A DNA stretch of 64,000 nt from Planotetraspora thailandica (GCF_016863335.1 NZ_BOOR01000053.1:1-64000), one strand, 5' to 3'. Counted from the first letter of the stretch, positions 43,026 to 52,359 are shown. Notes: a model not told the origin generated them from the sequence alone. Numbers and translations are program-made.

Positions 43026-43541
43026 ATGAAGCTGGTTCTGGTCCAAGGAGACATCACCGAGCAGTCCGTGGACGCGATCGTCAACGCGGCCAACTCCTCG
43101 TTGATGGGCGGCGGCGGGGTCGACGGGGCGATCCACCGGCGCGGCGGCCCGGAGATCCTCGAAGAGTGCCGGGCGCTGCGCGCCTCGCGTTACGGGCGCG
43201 GGCTTCCCGTGGGCGCGGCGGTCGCCACCACGGCGGGCCGCCTTCCGGCCCGTTGGGTGATCCACACCGTCGGGCCCGTGTACTCGCGGAGCGAGGACCG
43301 GTCCCATCTGCTGGCCTCCTGCTATGCGGAGTCGCTGCACGTCGCCGACTCGCTGGGCGCCTCGGCCGTGGCGTTCCCAGCCGTCTCGACCGGAATCTAC
43401 CGATGGCCGATGGAAGACGCCGCGCGTATCGCTCTGCAGGCGGTACGGCAGGCCGGGTCCCGTGTCACCGAGGTGCGTTTCGTGCTGTTCAGTCCCGCAG
43501 CTTATGCCGTCTTTGAGCGCGCTTTGGAGGAACTGGGGTAA
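43026..43541 (+). CDS. Macrodomain protein (O-acetyl-ADP-ribose deacetylase)
   Basis: The 171-aa protein is a single macrodomain of the YmdB/MacroD type: VQGDITEQSVDAIVNAANSS, the GGGGVDGAIH loop, and AFPAVSTGIYRWP. It binds ADP-ribose derivatives and probably hydrolyses O-acetyl-ADP-ribose or ADP-ribosyl esters. ATG 43026 follows GAGAGG. It is divergent from the BlaI-like repressor. Confidence 0.92.
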   Translation: MKLVLVQGDITEQSVDAIVNAANSSLMGGGGVDGAIHRRGGPEILEECRALRASRYGRGLPVGAAVATTAGRLPARWVIHTVGPVYSRSEDRSHLLASCYAESLHVADSLGASAVAFPAVSTGIYRWPMEDAARIALQAVRQAGSRVTEVRFVLFSPAAYAVFERALEELG

Positions 43542-43579
43542 GCGTTCGGCCAAGTATCTCTCGTGGCCGTTTGCCCTGA

Positions 43580-44083
43580 TCAGAGCCACTTGATCAGGTG
43601 AATTTCGTCGCGGTCGTCGCCCGGGGCGACCCGGATCGATCCGGGCACCCGGCCGACCTCGCGATAGCCCACGCTCGCGTAGAAGGCGTCGACCCCCGTC
43701 CCGCCCCTGCAGGTCAGCTGGAGCGCCTCAAGCCCGAGCCCGCGCGCCGCGTCGTCGGCCGCGAGCATGAGCGCCCTGCCGTACCCCTTGCCCTGATGCT
43801 TGGGGTGGACCATCACCCGGACCACCCATCGCCAGTGCGCCCGCAGCGCCGACCCGTTGTCGGCCAGGATCAGCCAGCAGGCGACCCGGCCGTCGTCGTC
43901 GAACCCGACGAGGAGATCGTCCTCGGTCCTGGCCAGCGCCTTCTCGGCGGTGGGCCTGATGTCCTCCGGTGACACGGGAGGCACGAACCCCACCGCACCG
44001 CCCGCGTTGGTGGCCTCCGTCCAGCAGTCGAGGAGTTCCTCGAAGAGATCAGGGGTCATCTCGGGGGCGAGCACGAAGCGCAT
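43580..44083 (-). CDS. GNAT family N-acetyltransferase
   Basis: The 167-aa protein has one GNAT domain with the acetyl-CoA motif VMVHPKHQGKGYGRALMLAA and C-terminal FYASVGYREVGRVPGS. The substrate is not evident. It is convergent with the macrodomain gene and follows a tandem-repeat tract. Confidence 0.85.
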   Translation of the reverse strand: MRFVLAPEMTPDLFEELLDCWTEATNAGGAVGFVPPVSPEDIRPTAEKALARTEDDLLVGFDDDGRVACWLILADNGSALRAHWRWVVRVMVHPKHQGKGYGRALMLAADDAARGLGLEALQLTCRGGTGVDAFYASVGYREVGRVPGSIRVAPGDDRDEIHLIKWL

Positions 44084-44129
44084 GGCTGGGAAGGTACCAA
44101 TACCGGATGAACGCGTAACCATGGGTGGT

Positions 44130-44193
44130 TTGCCGGAGGCTGACGATGGGCGCCTTGCCGGAGGCTGACGATGGGCGCCTTGCCGGAGGCTGA
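44130..44193 (+). repeat. 25-bp tandem repeat tract
   Basis: The unit TTGCCGGAGGCTGACGATGG GCGCC is present in two full copies (44130-44154, 44155-44179) and one partial copy (44180-44193). A diverged half-unit lies just upstream. The tract is between the GNAT gene and the methyltransferase stop codon. Confidence 0.85.
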
Positions 44194-44196
44194 TCC

Positions 44197-45006
44197 TCAG
44201 GGGCTGACTGCCTTCCACGGCAGGGTGAGCTCTCCCAGGCGCCAGCGCGCCCGGCCGCCGTCCGGCGGCGTCGTGGCGACGGGCCAGTCCTGCGCCAGCA
44301 GCTCGGCCGCCTTGATCCACCGCTGGCGGGAGCCGTACGAGCCGTAGGGGGCGCACGTGGCCCAGGCACGGTCCCAGTCGGACAGGAACGCGTGGACGCG
44401 CTCGCCCGGGACGTTGCGGTGGATGAGCGTCTTCGGCAGCCGCTCCGCCAGGTCGGAGGGCCGTTCGAAGCCGGTGAAACGGGCGGAGAAGGTCAGCGTC
44501 CTGGGGCCCTCGGCGCCGAGCGCCACCCAGGCCGCCCGATGGCCGACCTCCGAGCACGTGCCCTCGACGATCACGCCGGCCGGGTCGATCCGCGACCGCA
44601 TGAGCTCCCAGTGTTCCCACGCCGCGGCCTCGCCGTACTGCCTGAGCACGTTGAAGGCCCGCACGACCAGCGGACACCGGGGCACGGGCAGCTCGAAGCC
44701 GCCCCGCACGAAGGACAGGCCCTCCCGTTCGTACGGCTTGGCCGCGGCGACCCGTTCGGGATCGATCTCGACGCCGACGACCTCGACCGCTCGATGCACC
44801 CGGCGCAGCCTGGTGAAAAGCTCATATGTCGTGATGTGGGAGGCGCCGTAGCCGAGATCCACCACCAGGGGCGGACCGGCCGGCGACGACCTCAGCATCG
44901 GGCCGTACACGGCCGAGATCCACCGATCGGACCGCCGCAACCTGTTGTGGCCCGTGGTGCCGCGGGTGATCGCCCCGACGTGCCCGCGGGCGGGCCTGGA
45001 GCTCAC
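44197..45006 (-). CDS. Class I SAM-dependent methyltransferase
   Basis: The 269-aa protein has the SAM-binding motif I PLVVDLGYGASHITT near 45-60 and acidic motif II VVGVEIDPERV. Later a segment reads RAFNVLRQYGE. The methyl acceptor is unknown. GTG 45006 overlaps the upstream SDR stop (GTGA), so the two genes form an operon. Confidence 0.82.
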   Translation of the reverse strand: MSSRPARGHVGAITRGTTGHNRLRRSDRWISAVYGPMLRSSPAGPPLVVDLGYGASHITTYELFTRLRRVHRAVEVVGVEIDPERVAAAKPYEREGLSFVRGGFELPVPRCPLVVRAFNVLRQYGEAAAWEHWELMRSRIDPAGVIVEGTCSEVGHRAAWVALGAEGPRTLTFSARFTGFERPSDLAERLPKTLIHRNVPGERVHAFLSDWDRAWATCAPYGSYGSRQRWIKAAELLAQDWPVATTPPDGGRARWRLGELTLPWKAVSP

Positions 45007-45752
45007 GCGCCCGCAGGCACGCGGTACACCTTGTGCTGGGCCGCCTGCGCGCGCGGCCGGACGACCAGCCGGTCGATGTTGACGTGGGAGGGTCGGGTCA
45101 CGGCGAAGGCGATCACGTCGGCGATGTCGTCGGCGGTCAGCGGGTCGGGCACGCCCTCGTAGACCTTGGCCGCCTTGGCGGCGTCGCCGCGGAAACGGGT
45201 CAGCGAGAACTCCTCGGTCTGCACCATGCCGGGGGCCACCTCGATGATCCTGACAGGCTCGCCGACCAGTTCCAGCCTGAGCGTCTCGGTCATCGACGTC
45301 TGGGCGTGCTTGGCGGCGCAGTAGCCGCCCCCGCCTTCGTAGGAGACCAGCCCGGCCACCGAGGTGAGCATCAGAAGCACGCCGTCTCCCGACGCGATCA
45401 GCTTGGGCAGCAGCGCCTGGGTCATCCGCAGGGCGCCGAGCACGTTCACGTCGTACATGCGCTGCCAGTCGTCCACGTGTCCCTCCGCGACCGGCTCCAG
45501 CCCGAACGCGCCGCCCGCGTTGTTGACGAGGACGTCACAGGAGTCGAGGGAGGCGGCGAAGGCGTCCACCGACTCCTGGGAGGTGACGTCGAGCGTGGCG
45601 GGGCGGATCGACGGAATCTCCGCGGCCAGCTTGTCGAGGCGGTCCCCCCGCCGGGCCGCGGCCACGACGTCGAACCCCTCCGCCGCCAGACGGCGGGCCG
45701 TCGCGGCTCCGATGCCGCTGCTCGCACCGGTCACCACTGCCGTCTTGGTCAT
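45003..45752 (-). CDS. Short-chain dehydrogenase/reductase
   Basis: The 249-aa protein has the classical SDR nucleotide motif TGASSGIGAATARRL, the NNAG motif (VLVNNAGGAFG), and the catalytic Ser, Tyr and Lys (LTSVAG; YCAAKHA, in which the usual YxxxK reads Y-C-A-A-K). It reduces or oxidises a carbonyl or alcohol with NAD(P). It is the first gene of the SDR-methyltransferase pair. Confidence 0.92.
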   Translation of the reverse strand: MTKTAVVTGASSGIGAATARRLAAEGFDVVAAARRGDRLDKLAAEIPSIRPATLDVTSQESVDAFAASLDSCDVLVNNAGGAFGLEPVAEGHVDDWQRMYDVNVLGALRMTQALLPKLIASGDGVLLMLTSVAGLVSYEGGGGYCAAKHAQTSMTETLRLELVGEPVRIIEVAPGMVQTEEFSLTRFRGDAAKAAKVYEGVPDPLTADDIADVIAFAVTRPSHVNIDRLVVRPRAQAAQHKVYRVPAGA

Positions 45753-45979
45753 GATTCCTCCGAACCGCTAGAAACTCGTGGAGCGTCCCGAAGGGACGCG
45801 GAGGGGCGGCCGTCGTGGCCGGCCGCCGAAACCCCTGGTCGGCCGTGGGGGCGGCGTCCAGGACGGTGCCCTTCGGACGGCCGACATTGTCTCAGGGCCG
45901 ACGGCCGACGGACTTCCCCGGGGACCCGGGGAATCTTGGTGAGACTCTGTCAGTTATAACGACCTCGGAGGTGGTTCGG

Positions 45980-47263
45980 GTGTCGCTCGGACGGCGTCGG
46001 ATCAACCGGGTCGCGACGATCAGTGTGCACACGTCACCGCTCGATCAGCCGGGCACCGGTGATGCGGGCGGCATGAACGTCTATATCGTCGAGGTCGCGA
46101 AACGGCTCGCCGATCTCGGCATCGAGGTGGAGATCTTCACCCGGCAGACCGCCAGGGACCTGCCGCCCATGGTTGAGATGGCTCCCGGTGTGATCGTGCG
46201 TCACGTCACGGCCGGGCCGTACGAGGAGCTGGACCGCGCCGACCTCCCCAGCCAGTTGTGCGGCTTCCTGTCCGGCGTGCTGCGCACCGAGGCGATGTAC
46301 GACCCCGGCCGCTATGACGTCATCCACTCCCACTACTGGCTGTCCGGCCAGGTGGGCTGGCTCGCCAAGGAACGCTGGGGCGTGCCGCTCGTGCACACCA
46401 TGCACACCATGGCGAAGGTGAAGAACGCGCTGCTCGCGGAGGGCGACAGGCCCGAGCCCGCGGCGCGGGTGGTCGGCGAGCAACAGGTCGTCGACGTCGC
46501 CGACCGGCTCGTGGCCAACACCGCCGCCGAGGCCGCGGAACTGATCGGCCTCTACGACGCGCCGGCCGACCGGGTGGCCGTCGTCAACCCCGGTGTGAAC
46601 CTCTCGGTCTTCCAACCCGCCTCCAAGGGCGCCGCCAGACACCGGCTCGGCCTGCCCCAGCGTGCGCACATCCTGCTGTTCGTCGGTCGCATCCAGCCAC
46701 TCAAGGCTCCGGACATCCTGCTCAAGGCGGCCGCGCGCATGGTCGCCGACGACCCGTCGCTGCGTTCGCGGCTGATCGTCGCCTGCGTGGGCGGCCCCAG
46801 CGGCAACGGCCTGGCCCGGCCGTCTCTGCTCACCGACCTCGCCGCGGAGCTCGGCATCAGCGATCTCGTACGGCTCGCGCCCCCGGCGCCCCAACACGAG
46901 CTCGCGGACTGGTATCGGGCCGCCGACATGACCGTCGTGCCCTCCCACAATGAGTCGTTCGGCCTGGTCGCGCTGGAATCGCAGGCCTGCGGCACCCCCG
47001 TGGTCGCCGCCTCGGTCGGCGGGCTGCGCACGGCCGTCAGGGACGGGCTGTCCGGCGTTCTGGTCGGCGGGCACGAACCGGACACCTGGGCGAGGACGCT
47101 GAGCGGGCTGGTCGATCGGCCCGGCTGGCTGGGCTTCCTGTCCGGCAACGCCGTACGGCATGCCGTCGGCTTCGGCTGGTCGGCGACGGCCGCCCAGCTG
47201 GCCGATGTGTACGCGGGCGCCCTGACGCAGCGGCAGTGGGTGCCCCTCACGGTCAACTCGTAG
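45980..47263 (+). CDS. mshA: D-inositol-3-phosphate glycosyltransferase (mycothiol synthesis)
   Basis: The 427-aa GT4 glycosyltransferase begins [20 protein letters not shown], a hallmark of MshA. Further motifs are [14 protein letters not shown] and the C-terminal donor-binding motif [17 protein letters not shown]. It transfers GlcNAc to inositol-3-phosphate, the first committed step of mycothiol synthesis. GTG 45980 is chosen because CGGAGG lies seven nt upstream. Its stop codon lies inside the -10 hexamer of ybjN. mshA-ybjN-gpm order equals that of M. tuberculosis. Confidence 0.94.
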   Translation: MSLGRRRINRVATISVHTSPLDQPGTGDAGGMNVYIVEVAKRLADLGIEVEIFTRQTARDLPPMVEMAPGVIVRHVTAGPYEELDRADLPSQLCGFLSGVLRTEAMYDPGRYDVIHSHYWLSGQVGWLAKERWGVPLVHTMHTMAKVKNALLAEGDRPEPAARVVGEQQVVDVADRLVANTAAEAAELIGLYDAPADRVAVVNPGVNLSVFQPASKGAARHRLGLPQRAHILLFVGRIQPLKAPDILLKAAARMVADDPSLRSRLIVACVGGPSGNGLARPSLLTDLAAELGISDLVRLAPPAPQHELADWYRAADMTVVPSHNESFGLVALESQACGTPVVAASVGGLRTAVRDGLSGVLVGGHEPDTWARTLSGLVDRPGWLGFLSGNAVRHAVGFGWSATAAQLADVYAGALTQRQWVPLTVNS

Positions 47264-47273
47264 GCTGGGGAGC

Positions 47274-47759
47274 ATGAGACCCGATCTGGAACGCGTGGTG
47301 GAATCCGCGCTCGAGTCCGCGGAGCTCTCCTTCGAGCGGCCCAAGCCCGGGTCGTTCCTCGTCAGGCTGCCGGGTCAGCACAAGCTCGCCACGCTGACCT
47401 GGCTCGTCATCGGCGACCAGGCGCTGAACATCGAGGCCTTCTTCTGCCGTCAGCCGGACGAGAACCACGCCGAGTTCTACCGGTGGCTGCTGCTCAAGAA
47501 CGGCTCGATGTACGGCGTGCACTTCGCGATCGACTCCATCGGGGACGTCCACCTGGTGGGCCGGCTGCCGCTCGACGCGGTGACGGAGGAGGAGATCGAT
47601 CGGGTGCTCGGCTGCGTCCTGACCTATTCGGACGAGTCGTTCGACCGGGCGCTCGAACTCGGTTTCGCGTCGTCGATCCGCCGCGAATGGGAGTGGCGGG
47701 TCAAGCGGGGCGAGTCCCTCGCCAACCTGCGGCCCTTCGCCCGGGTCGTCGAACCCTGA
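47274..47759 (+). CDS. YbjN domain protein
   Basis: The 161-aa protein is a YbjN-type fold related to type III secretion chaperones. It has RLPGQHKLATLTWLVIGDQA and a conserved EFYRWLLLKN. Mycobacterial Rv0487 occupies the same position after mshA. Its function is undefined. TAGGCT (47261-47266), which includes the mshA stop, lies seven nt before the ATG. Confidence 0.85.
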   Translation: MRPDLERVVESALESAELSFERPKPGSFLVRLPGQHKLATLTWLVIGDQALNIEAFFCRQPDENHAEFYRWLLLKNGSMYGVHFAIDSIGDVHLVGRLPLDAVTEEEIDRVLGCVLTYSDESFDRALELGFASSIRREWEWRVKRGESLANLRPFARVVEP

Positions 47760-47812
47760 GCGCGTAATGGCGTAAAGAGGGACGAAAACCATGCCCCGTT
47801 AGGATTGCCGGC

Positions 47813-48556
47813 ATGGCTACTTTGGTGCTGCTCAGGCATGGCGAAAGCGAATGGAATGTCAAGGGCCTGTTCACGGGCTGGGTGGACGTGACGCTCTCGC
47901 CGACCGGTGAGGACGAGGCGCGGCGCGGCGGGCAGTTGCTGGTCGACGCGGACATCCGTCCCGACGTCGTCCACACGTCCGTGCTCACCCGCGCGATCAA
48001 GACGGCGAACCTCGCGCTGGAGTCCGCCGGGCTGCTCTGGCTGCCGGTGCGCCGTTCGTGGCGGCTGAACGAGCGCCACTACGGCGCCCTCCAGGGCAAG
48101 GACAAGGCTCAGACCCGTGCGGAGTTCGGCGACGAGCAGTTCATGCTGTGGCGCCGCTCCTACGACGTCCCGCCGCCGCCGATCGCGGACGACGACGAGT
48201 TCTCCCAGGCGGGCGACACCCGCTACGCGCAGCTGCCCTCCGAGCTGAAGCCCAGGACCGAGTGCCTGAAGGACGTCGTCGAGCGCATGCTGCCGTACTG
48301 GTACGACCAGATCGTGCCCGACCTGGCGGCCGGCAAGACCGTCCTGGTGGTGGCGCACGGCAACTCGCTCCGCGCGCTGGTCAAGCACCTGGAGGGGATC
48401 AGCGACGCCGACATCGCCCAGCTGAACATCCCCACCGGCATTCCGCTCCGTTATGAGCTGGACGCCGACTTCCGTCCCACGGGCGCGGGGGAGTACCTCG
48501 ACCCCGAGGCCGCCAAGGCCGCGATCGAGGCCGTCGCCAACCAGGGCAAGAAGTAG
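47813..48556 (+). CDS. gpmA: 2,3-bisphosphoglycerate-dependent phosphoglycerate mutase
   Basis: The 247-aa protein has the phosphohistidine motif [11 protein letters not shown] (His9), second His in [11 protein letters not shown], and the GpmA-specific [14 protein letters not shown]. It interconverts 3- and 2-phosphoglycerate in glycolysis. TAGGAT (47800-47805) lies seven nt before the ATG, indicating a leaderless transcript. Confidence 0.96.
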   Translation: MATLVLLRHGESEWNVKGLFTGWVDVTLSPTGEDEARRGGQLLVDADIRPDVVHTSVLTRAIKTANLALESAGLLWLPVRRSWRLNERHYGALQGKDKAQTRAEFGDEQFMLWRRSYDVPPPPIADDDEFSQAGDTRYAQLPSELKPRTECLKDVVERMLPYWYDQIVPDLAAGKTVLVVAHGNSLRALVKHLEGISDADIAQLNIPTGIPLRYELDADFRPTGAGEYLDPEAAKAAIEAVANQGKK

Positions 48557-48567
48557 CCCACTCCCAC

Positions 48568-48594
48568 GCGGGACCGGACCGCCACCGGTCCCGC
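48568..48594 (+). terminator. Terminator of gpmA
   Basis: A perfect 10-bp stem, GCGGGACCGG/CCGGTCCCGC with a 7-nt loop, begins 12 nt after the gpmA stop. Confidence 0.8.
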
Positions 48595-48631
48595 GAGGGC
48601 GCGGCGGTGCCTGAATTGAGGTACGCCGCCG

Positions 48632-48963
48632 GTCTTGCGAGGGCGCGGCGGTGCCTGGACTGAGGAACGCCCGCAGCGAGGTACGAGCGAGGACGTGACG
48701 AGGGAAGGCATCGCCTCAAGGCGCCCGAGCCCGCCTCGCCGGAGGCGAGGCCAACAAGCACAGCGAAGGCGCGGCCGCATCTGGAATCAGGAAGGCCGCC
48801 CGTCTTGCGAGGGCGCGGCGGTGCCTGGACTGAGGAACGCCCGCAGCGAGGTACGAGCGAGGACGTGACGAGGGAAGGCATCGCCTCAAGGCGCCCGAGC
48901 CCGCCTCGCCGGAGGCGAGGCAATTGAGCACAGCGCCCGAGCCCGCCTCGCCGGAGGCGAGGC
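48632..48963. repeat. 120-bp direct repeat plus third partial copy, each with a hairpin
   Basis: Bases 48632-48751 are repeated exactly at 48802-48921. The last 31 bp of the unit occur a third time at 48933-48963. Each copy ends in an 8-bp stem with GGA loop (GCCTCGCC-GGA-GGCGAGGC). All frames lack credible genes. It fills the gpmA-phoU intergenic region and looks like a mobile or expanding intergenic repeat. Confidence 0.85.
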
Positions 48964-48970
48964 ATAGAAA

Positions 48971-49009
48971 CACAGAAGCCCCGGCCCCCCGAGGACCGGG
49001 GCTTCTGTG
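48971..49009. terminator. Terminator downstream of phoU
   Basis: A 14-bp perfect stem (CACAGAAGCCCCGG/CCGGGGCTTCTGTG) with an 11-nt loop lies 12 nt beyond the minus-strand phoU stop. Confidence 0.85.
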
Positions 49010-49021
49010 CCCCTGGAGGGA

Positions 49022-49681
49022 TCAGTTGGCTGGGGCCTCGTCCTCACGGGTGCCGGTGACGAGGTAGACCACGTCACGGGCGACCCGTACGGCGTGGTCG
49101 GCGTAGCGCTCGTAGTAGCGGCCGGCCAGGGTGATGTCGATCGCCGGCTCGATGCCGTGCGACCAGTCCTCGGAGAGCAGGACGCGGAACAGCCGCCGGT
49201 GCAGGCGGTCCATCGCGTCGTCGTCCTCTTCGAGCTCCTTGGCGAGCTCGATGTCGCGGGAGGCGATGCAGCTTCCGGTCTTGGTGATCAGATTCTCGGC
49301 GATCGCGCCCATCTCGACGATGGTGTCGCGGAGCTCCGGGGGGATCGCGGACACGGGGTGGCGCATCCGGGCGATCTTGGCGATGTGCTCGGCGAGGTCG
49401 CCCATACGCTCGAGGTCGGACGCCATCCGCAGGGCCGTCACGACGGTGCGCAGGTCGACGGCGACCGGCTGTTGCGTCGCCATCAACTCGTAAATGGAGG
49501 TCTCGATCTCGTTGTAGATCCGGTCGACCTCACCATCCTGGGAGATAACGCTCTCGGCGAGCTGCAGGTCGGCGTCCAGGAGTGCCGTGGTTCCCCGGGA
49601 CATGGCGGACCTGACCAGGCGGGTCATTTCCACCAGCTGTCCCGTCAGGGATTCCAGCTCATCGTGATAGGCGTCGCGCAT
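49022..49681 (-). CDS. phoU: Phosphate signalling protein PhoU
   Basis: The 219-aa all-helical protein has two PhoU repeats with metal-binding signatures (RMASDLERMGDLAEHI and GRYYERYADHAVRVA). PhoU links phosphate transport to the SenX3/RegX3 kinase pair, which is divergent from it here. A PHO-box-like array lies upstream at 49700-49732. Confidence 0.95.
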   Translation of the reverse strand: MRDAYHDELESLTGQLVEMTRLVRSAMSRGTTALLDADLQLAESVISQDGEVDRIYNEIETSIYELMATQQPVAVDLRTVVTALRMASDLERMGDLAEHIAKIARMRHPVSAIPPELRDTIVEMGAIAENLITKTGSCIASRDIELAKELEEDDDAMDRLHRRLFRVLLSEDWSHGIEPAIDITLAGRYYERYADHAVRVARDVVYLVTGTREDEAPAN

Positions 49682-49699
49682 GCCGCAACGCTACGCGTG

Positions 49700-49732
49700 A
49701 TTTCGTGAACGAATCACTGCCATCGAATGAAC
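49700..49732 (-). promoter_or_regulatory. Candidate PHO box upstream of phoU
   Basis: On the minus strand three 11-bp units read GTTCATTCGAT, GGCAGTGATTC and GTTCACGAAAT. The first and third resemble the GTTCACC-type direct repeats bound by RegX3/PhoP in actinobacteria. It lies between divergent phoU and senX3, so it could control both. Confidence 0.5.
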
Positions 49733-49804
49733 TTTCCCAGAAACACCATGGTCATGGCCTATCCCCCAGGTCAGGTAACCGGAAATCCCGCCTAGCATTC
49801 AAGA

Positions 49805-50974
49805 GTGAACGAGTTGCTGGCAAGTTTGGCGGCCTTGGGCGGATTCGTCCTCGGCACGTTCGTCATGCTGGCCATCCGGCGGCAGACGGACAAGGGCGGT
49901 GAGGCTGAGCCCGTCGACGACATGCTGTCGCCGGGAGTCGCGTCCGTCCTCGCAGTGCTTCCCTCGTCGGCGGTCGTTCTCGATCGCGACGACCGGGTCA
50001 TGCGGGCGAGCTCGGCGGCCCGGGCCTTCGGCCTGGTGCGTGGCGATTCTCTCATGGCGGCGGAGTTGCTCGCCCTCGCGAGGAAGGTCCGCAGCGACGG
50101 CGAGATCCGCGAGAGCGAGATCGAGACGGCCGGCCGCAAGTTCGGCCAGGAATCGACGACCTTCGCCGTCCGCGTGGCCCCGCTGGGCTCCAACGGGCAG
50201 GTGCTCGTCCTCGCCGAGGACCAGACCGAGCGCCGTCAGGTCGAGGCCGTCCGCAGGGACTTCGTCGCCAACGTGAGCCACGAGCTCAAGACGCCGGTCG
50301 GCGCGTTGAGCCTGCTCGCCGAGACGATCCAGGACGCGGCCGACGACCCCGAGGCCGTCACCCGGTTCGCCGGGCGGATGCAACACGAGGCGGCCCGCCT
50401 CACCTACCTGGTGCAGGACCTGATCACGCTGTCCAAGATCCAGGGTGGAGAGCCGGTGCCGACTCCCGGCCCCGTCCCCATCGACGAGGCCGTGCACGAG
50501 GCCATCGACCGGTGCAACACCAAGGCGTCCGCGAAGGACATCACGCTGGTGGCCGGCGGCACCGACGGTCTGAGGATCTGGGGTGACGACGAACTCCTCG
50601 TCACCGCCCTGCGCAACCTGATCGACAACGCCGTGGCCTACAGCCCGGAGCACACCCGCGTCGTGGTGAGCGCCAGGCCGGCCGGGCGGACGGTCGAGGT
50701 GAGCGTCAGCGACCAGGGGATCGGTATTCCCGAAAGCGCACAGGAACGTATCTTTGAGAGGTTCTTCCGGGTCGATGCGGCCCGGTCCCGAGCGACCGGT
50801 GGTACGGGGCTCGGGCTCGCCATCGTGAAGCACGTCGCCGTCGCCCATGGCGGCGAGGTGACGGTCTGGAGCAAGGAAGGCTCCGGATCCACCTTCACCC
50901 TTCGCCTGCCCGCATTCGGCGGGACGGCGGTCGCCGAACAACGCACTACCAGCCCCCTGGAGGCCACGAAGTGA
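49805..50974 (+). CDS. senX3: Sensor histidine kinase SenX3 (phosphate)
   Basis: The 389-aa kinase has an N-terminal membrane helix (about 5-25) and a PAS-like region (45-140). The HisKA box carries His159 (FVANVSHELKTPVGAL), and HATPase motifs include NLIDNAVAYSPE, DQGIGIPESAQERIFERFFR and GGTGLGLAIVKH. With RegX3 it controls the phosphate-starvation response. GTG 49805 follows TAGCAT by six nt. regX3 starts in a 4-nt overlap. Confidence 0.94.
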   Translation: MNELLASLAALGGFVLGTFVMLAIRRQTDKGGEAEPVDDMLSPGVASVLAVLPSSAVVLDRDDRVMRASSAARAFGLVRGDSLMAAELLALARKVRSDGEIRESEIETAGRKFGQESTTFAVRVAPLGSNGQVLVLAEDQTERRQVEAVRRDFVANVSHELKTPVGALSLLAETIQDAADDPEAVTRFAGRMQHEAARLTYLVQDLITLSKIQGGEPVPTPGPVPIDEAVHEAIDRCNTKASAKDITLVAGGTDGLRIWGDDELLVTALRNLIDNAVAYSPEHTRVVVSARPAGRTVEVSVSDQGIGIPESAQERIFERFFRVDAARSRATGGTGLGLAIVKHVAVAHGGEVTVWSKEGSGSTFTLRLPAFGGTAVAEQRTTSPLEATK

Positions 50975-51660
50975 CTCGAGTACTCGTCGTGGAGGACGAG
51001 GAGTCGTTTTCCGACGCCTTGTCCTACATGCTGCGCAAGGAAGGGTTCGAGGTGGCTGTCGCGGCCAGCGGGCCCGAGGCGTTGGACACTTTCGACCGCA
51101 ACGGCGCCGACCTCGTGTTACTCGACCTGATGCTGCCGGGCCTGCCCGGCACGGAGGTGTGCCGTTCGCTCCGGCAGAGGTCGAAGGTACCTGTGATCAT
51201 GCTGACCGCGAAGGACAGCGAGATCGACAAGGTCGTCGGGCTGGAGCTCGGCGCCGACGACTACGTGACCAAACCCTTCTCGTCGCGTGAGCTGGTGGCG
51301 CGCATCCGGGCCGTCCTGCGCCGGCAGGGAGACGTCGAGGAGCTGGAGTCGGCGATCCTCGCCGCGGGTCCGGTGCGCATGGACGTCGACCGGCACATCG
51401 TGGCGGTGCGCGGAGAGCAGGTACAGCTTCCCCTGAAGGAGTTCGAGCTGCTCGAGGTGCTCCTGCGCAATGCCGGCCGGGTGCTGACCCGAGGTCAGCT
51501 CATCGACCGGGTCTGGGGCGCCGACTACGTCGGGGACACCAAGACCCTGGACGTCCACGTGAAGCGGCTGCGCGCCAAGGTCGAGTCGGATCCGTCGAAC
51601 CCGCGTTGCATCCTCACGGTGCGCGGGCTGGGCTACAAGTTCGATCCCGCCGAGGACTGA
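50971..51660 (+). CDS. regX3: Response regulator RegX3 (phosphate)
   Basis: The 229-aa OmpR/PhoB-type regulator has a receiver with phospho-acceptor D52 (LVLLDLMLPGLPG) and Lys in VTKPFSSREL. The winged-helix domain contains LPLKEFELLEVLLRNAGRV and TKTLDVHVKRLRAK. It activates Pho genes through PHO boxes. It is coupled to senX3. Confidence 0.95.
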   Translation: MTRVLVVEDEESFSDALSYMLRKEGFEVAVAASGPEALDTFDRNGADLVLLDLMLPGLPGTEVCRSLRQRSKVPVIMLTAKDSEIDKVVGLELGADDYVTKPFSSRELVARIRAVLRRQGDVEELESAILAAGPVRMDVDRHIVAVRGEQVQLPLKEFELLEVLLRNAGRVLTRGQLIDRVWGADYVGDTKTLDVHVKRLRAKVESDPSNPRCILTVRGLGYKFDPAED

Positions 51661-51674
51661 CCTCACCCGTAGAA

Positions 51675-51716
51675 AAGGCTCTGCCCGGTACGGCATGCCG
51701 TACCGGGCAGAGCCTT
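51675..51716. terminator. Bidirectional terminator between regX3 and lipoprotein gene
   Basis: A 21-bp perfect palindrome (51675-51695 with 51696-51716; arms start AAGGCTCTGCCCGG) is flanked by A and T residues. It lies between convergent genes. Confidence 0.85.
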
Positions 51717-51735
51717 TATGCCTTTTGGCCGTCCG

Positions 51736-52359
51736 TCATCCTGCGGGCGTGCCGGTGGGGGTCGGCGTCGTACCGGTCGTTCCGCTCGTGTCGGCCGGAG
51801 CGGTCGGGAGGGAAGTCGGGGTGGGCGTCGGCGCCGGGGGCAGCGTCGCGAACTCCCGGCTCCGCGTCACGACGGGCACCCACATCGTGATGTCGCCGGC
51901 ATTGGCGAACTGCAGGGTCAGCTTGAGGCTCTCGCCACCCAGGAGGGGCTCCTTGAGGCCGTCCACCGTGGCCTGAGGCGTCTTGGCCGCCTGGTCGTTC
52001 AGCAGCGGGACCGGCGCAGGCAGGGTCACGGAGCTCAGCTGCCCGTCGGCGGACGCGATGCCCATCAGGGTGTCCGGGGCGCTCTCGCGGTTCACGATCG
52101 TCAGGTGGAGAGGCGCCGAACTCCCCGCGGCGATCTGCTGTCCCGAGTCGGGTCCGAGGACGAACGCCTGGCTGATCATGATGCCTTTGTCGCCGTAGGT
52201 GCGGGTCGAGCCGTCGTCCTGCATGAGCACGCCCGCCTCGGTCGGCGCGTACGCCTTGTTGGTGTTGGCTTCGAACCCGGCGCCACACGCGGCCAGGGCA
52301 GGGATTGAGGCGAAGAACCCGGCTACGGCGATCGCCCTGCGGTGGCGGGTGCTGGTCAC
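51736..52359 (-). CDS. Lipoprotein with beta-sandwich domain, function unknown
   Basis: The 207-aa product has a lipoprotein signal sequence with lipobox LAAC (Cys25). The beta-rich domain reads PLHLTIVNRESAPDTLMGIA, like PCuAC/DUF461-type folds, but I cannot see the Met/His copper ligands. The tail is Pro/Thr-rich. Related lipoproteins sit next to phosphate regulators and carD in other actinobacteria. It is anchored outside the membrane; role unknown. Confidence 0.75.
   Translation of the reverse strand: MTSTRHRRAIAVAGFFASIPALAACGAGFEANTNKAYAPTEAGVLMQDDGSTRTYGDKGIMISQAFVLGPDSGQQIAAGSSAPLHLTIVNRESAPDTLMGIASADGQLSSVTLPAPVPLLNDQAAKTPQATVDGLKEPLLGGESLKLTLQFANAGDITMWVPVVTRSREFATLPPAPTPTPTSLPTAPADTSGTTGTTPTPTGTPAG

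Noticed and set aside
48399-48965. Minus-strand open frames across the gpmA-phoU repeat block
   Set aside because: They are translations of the 120-bp repeat, without domains or start signals.
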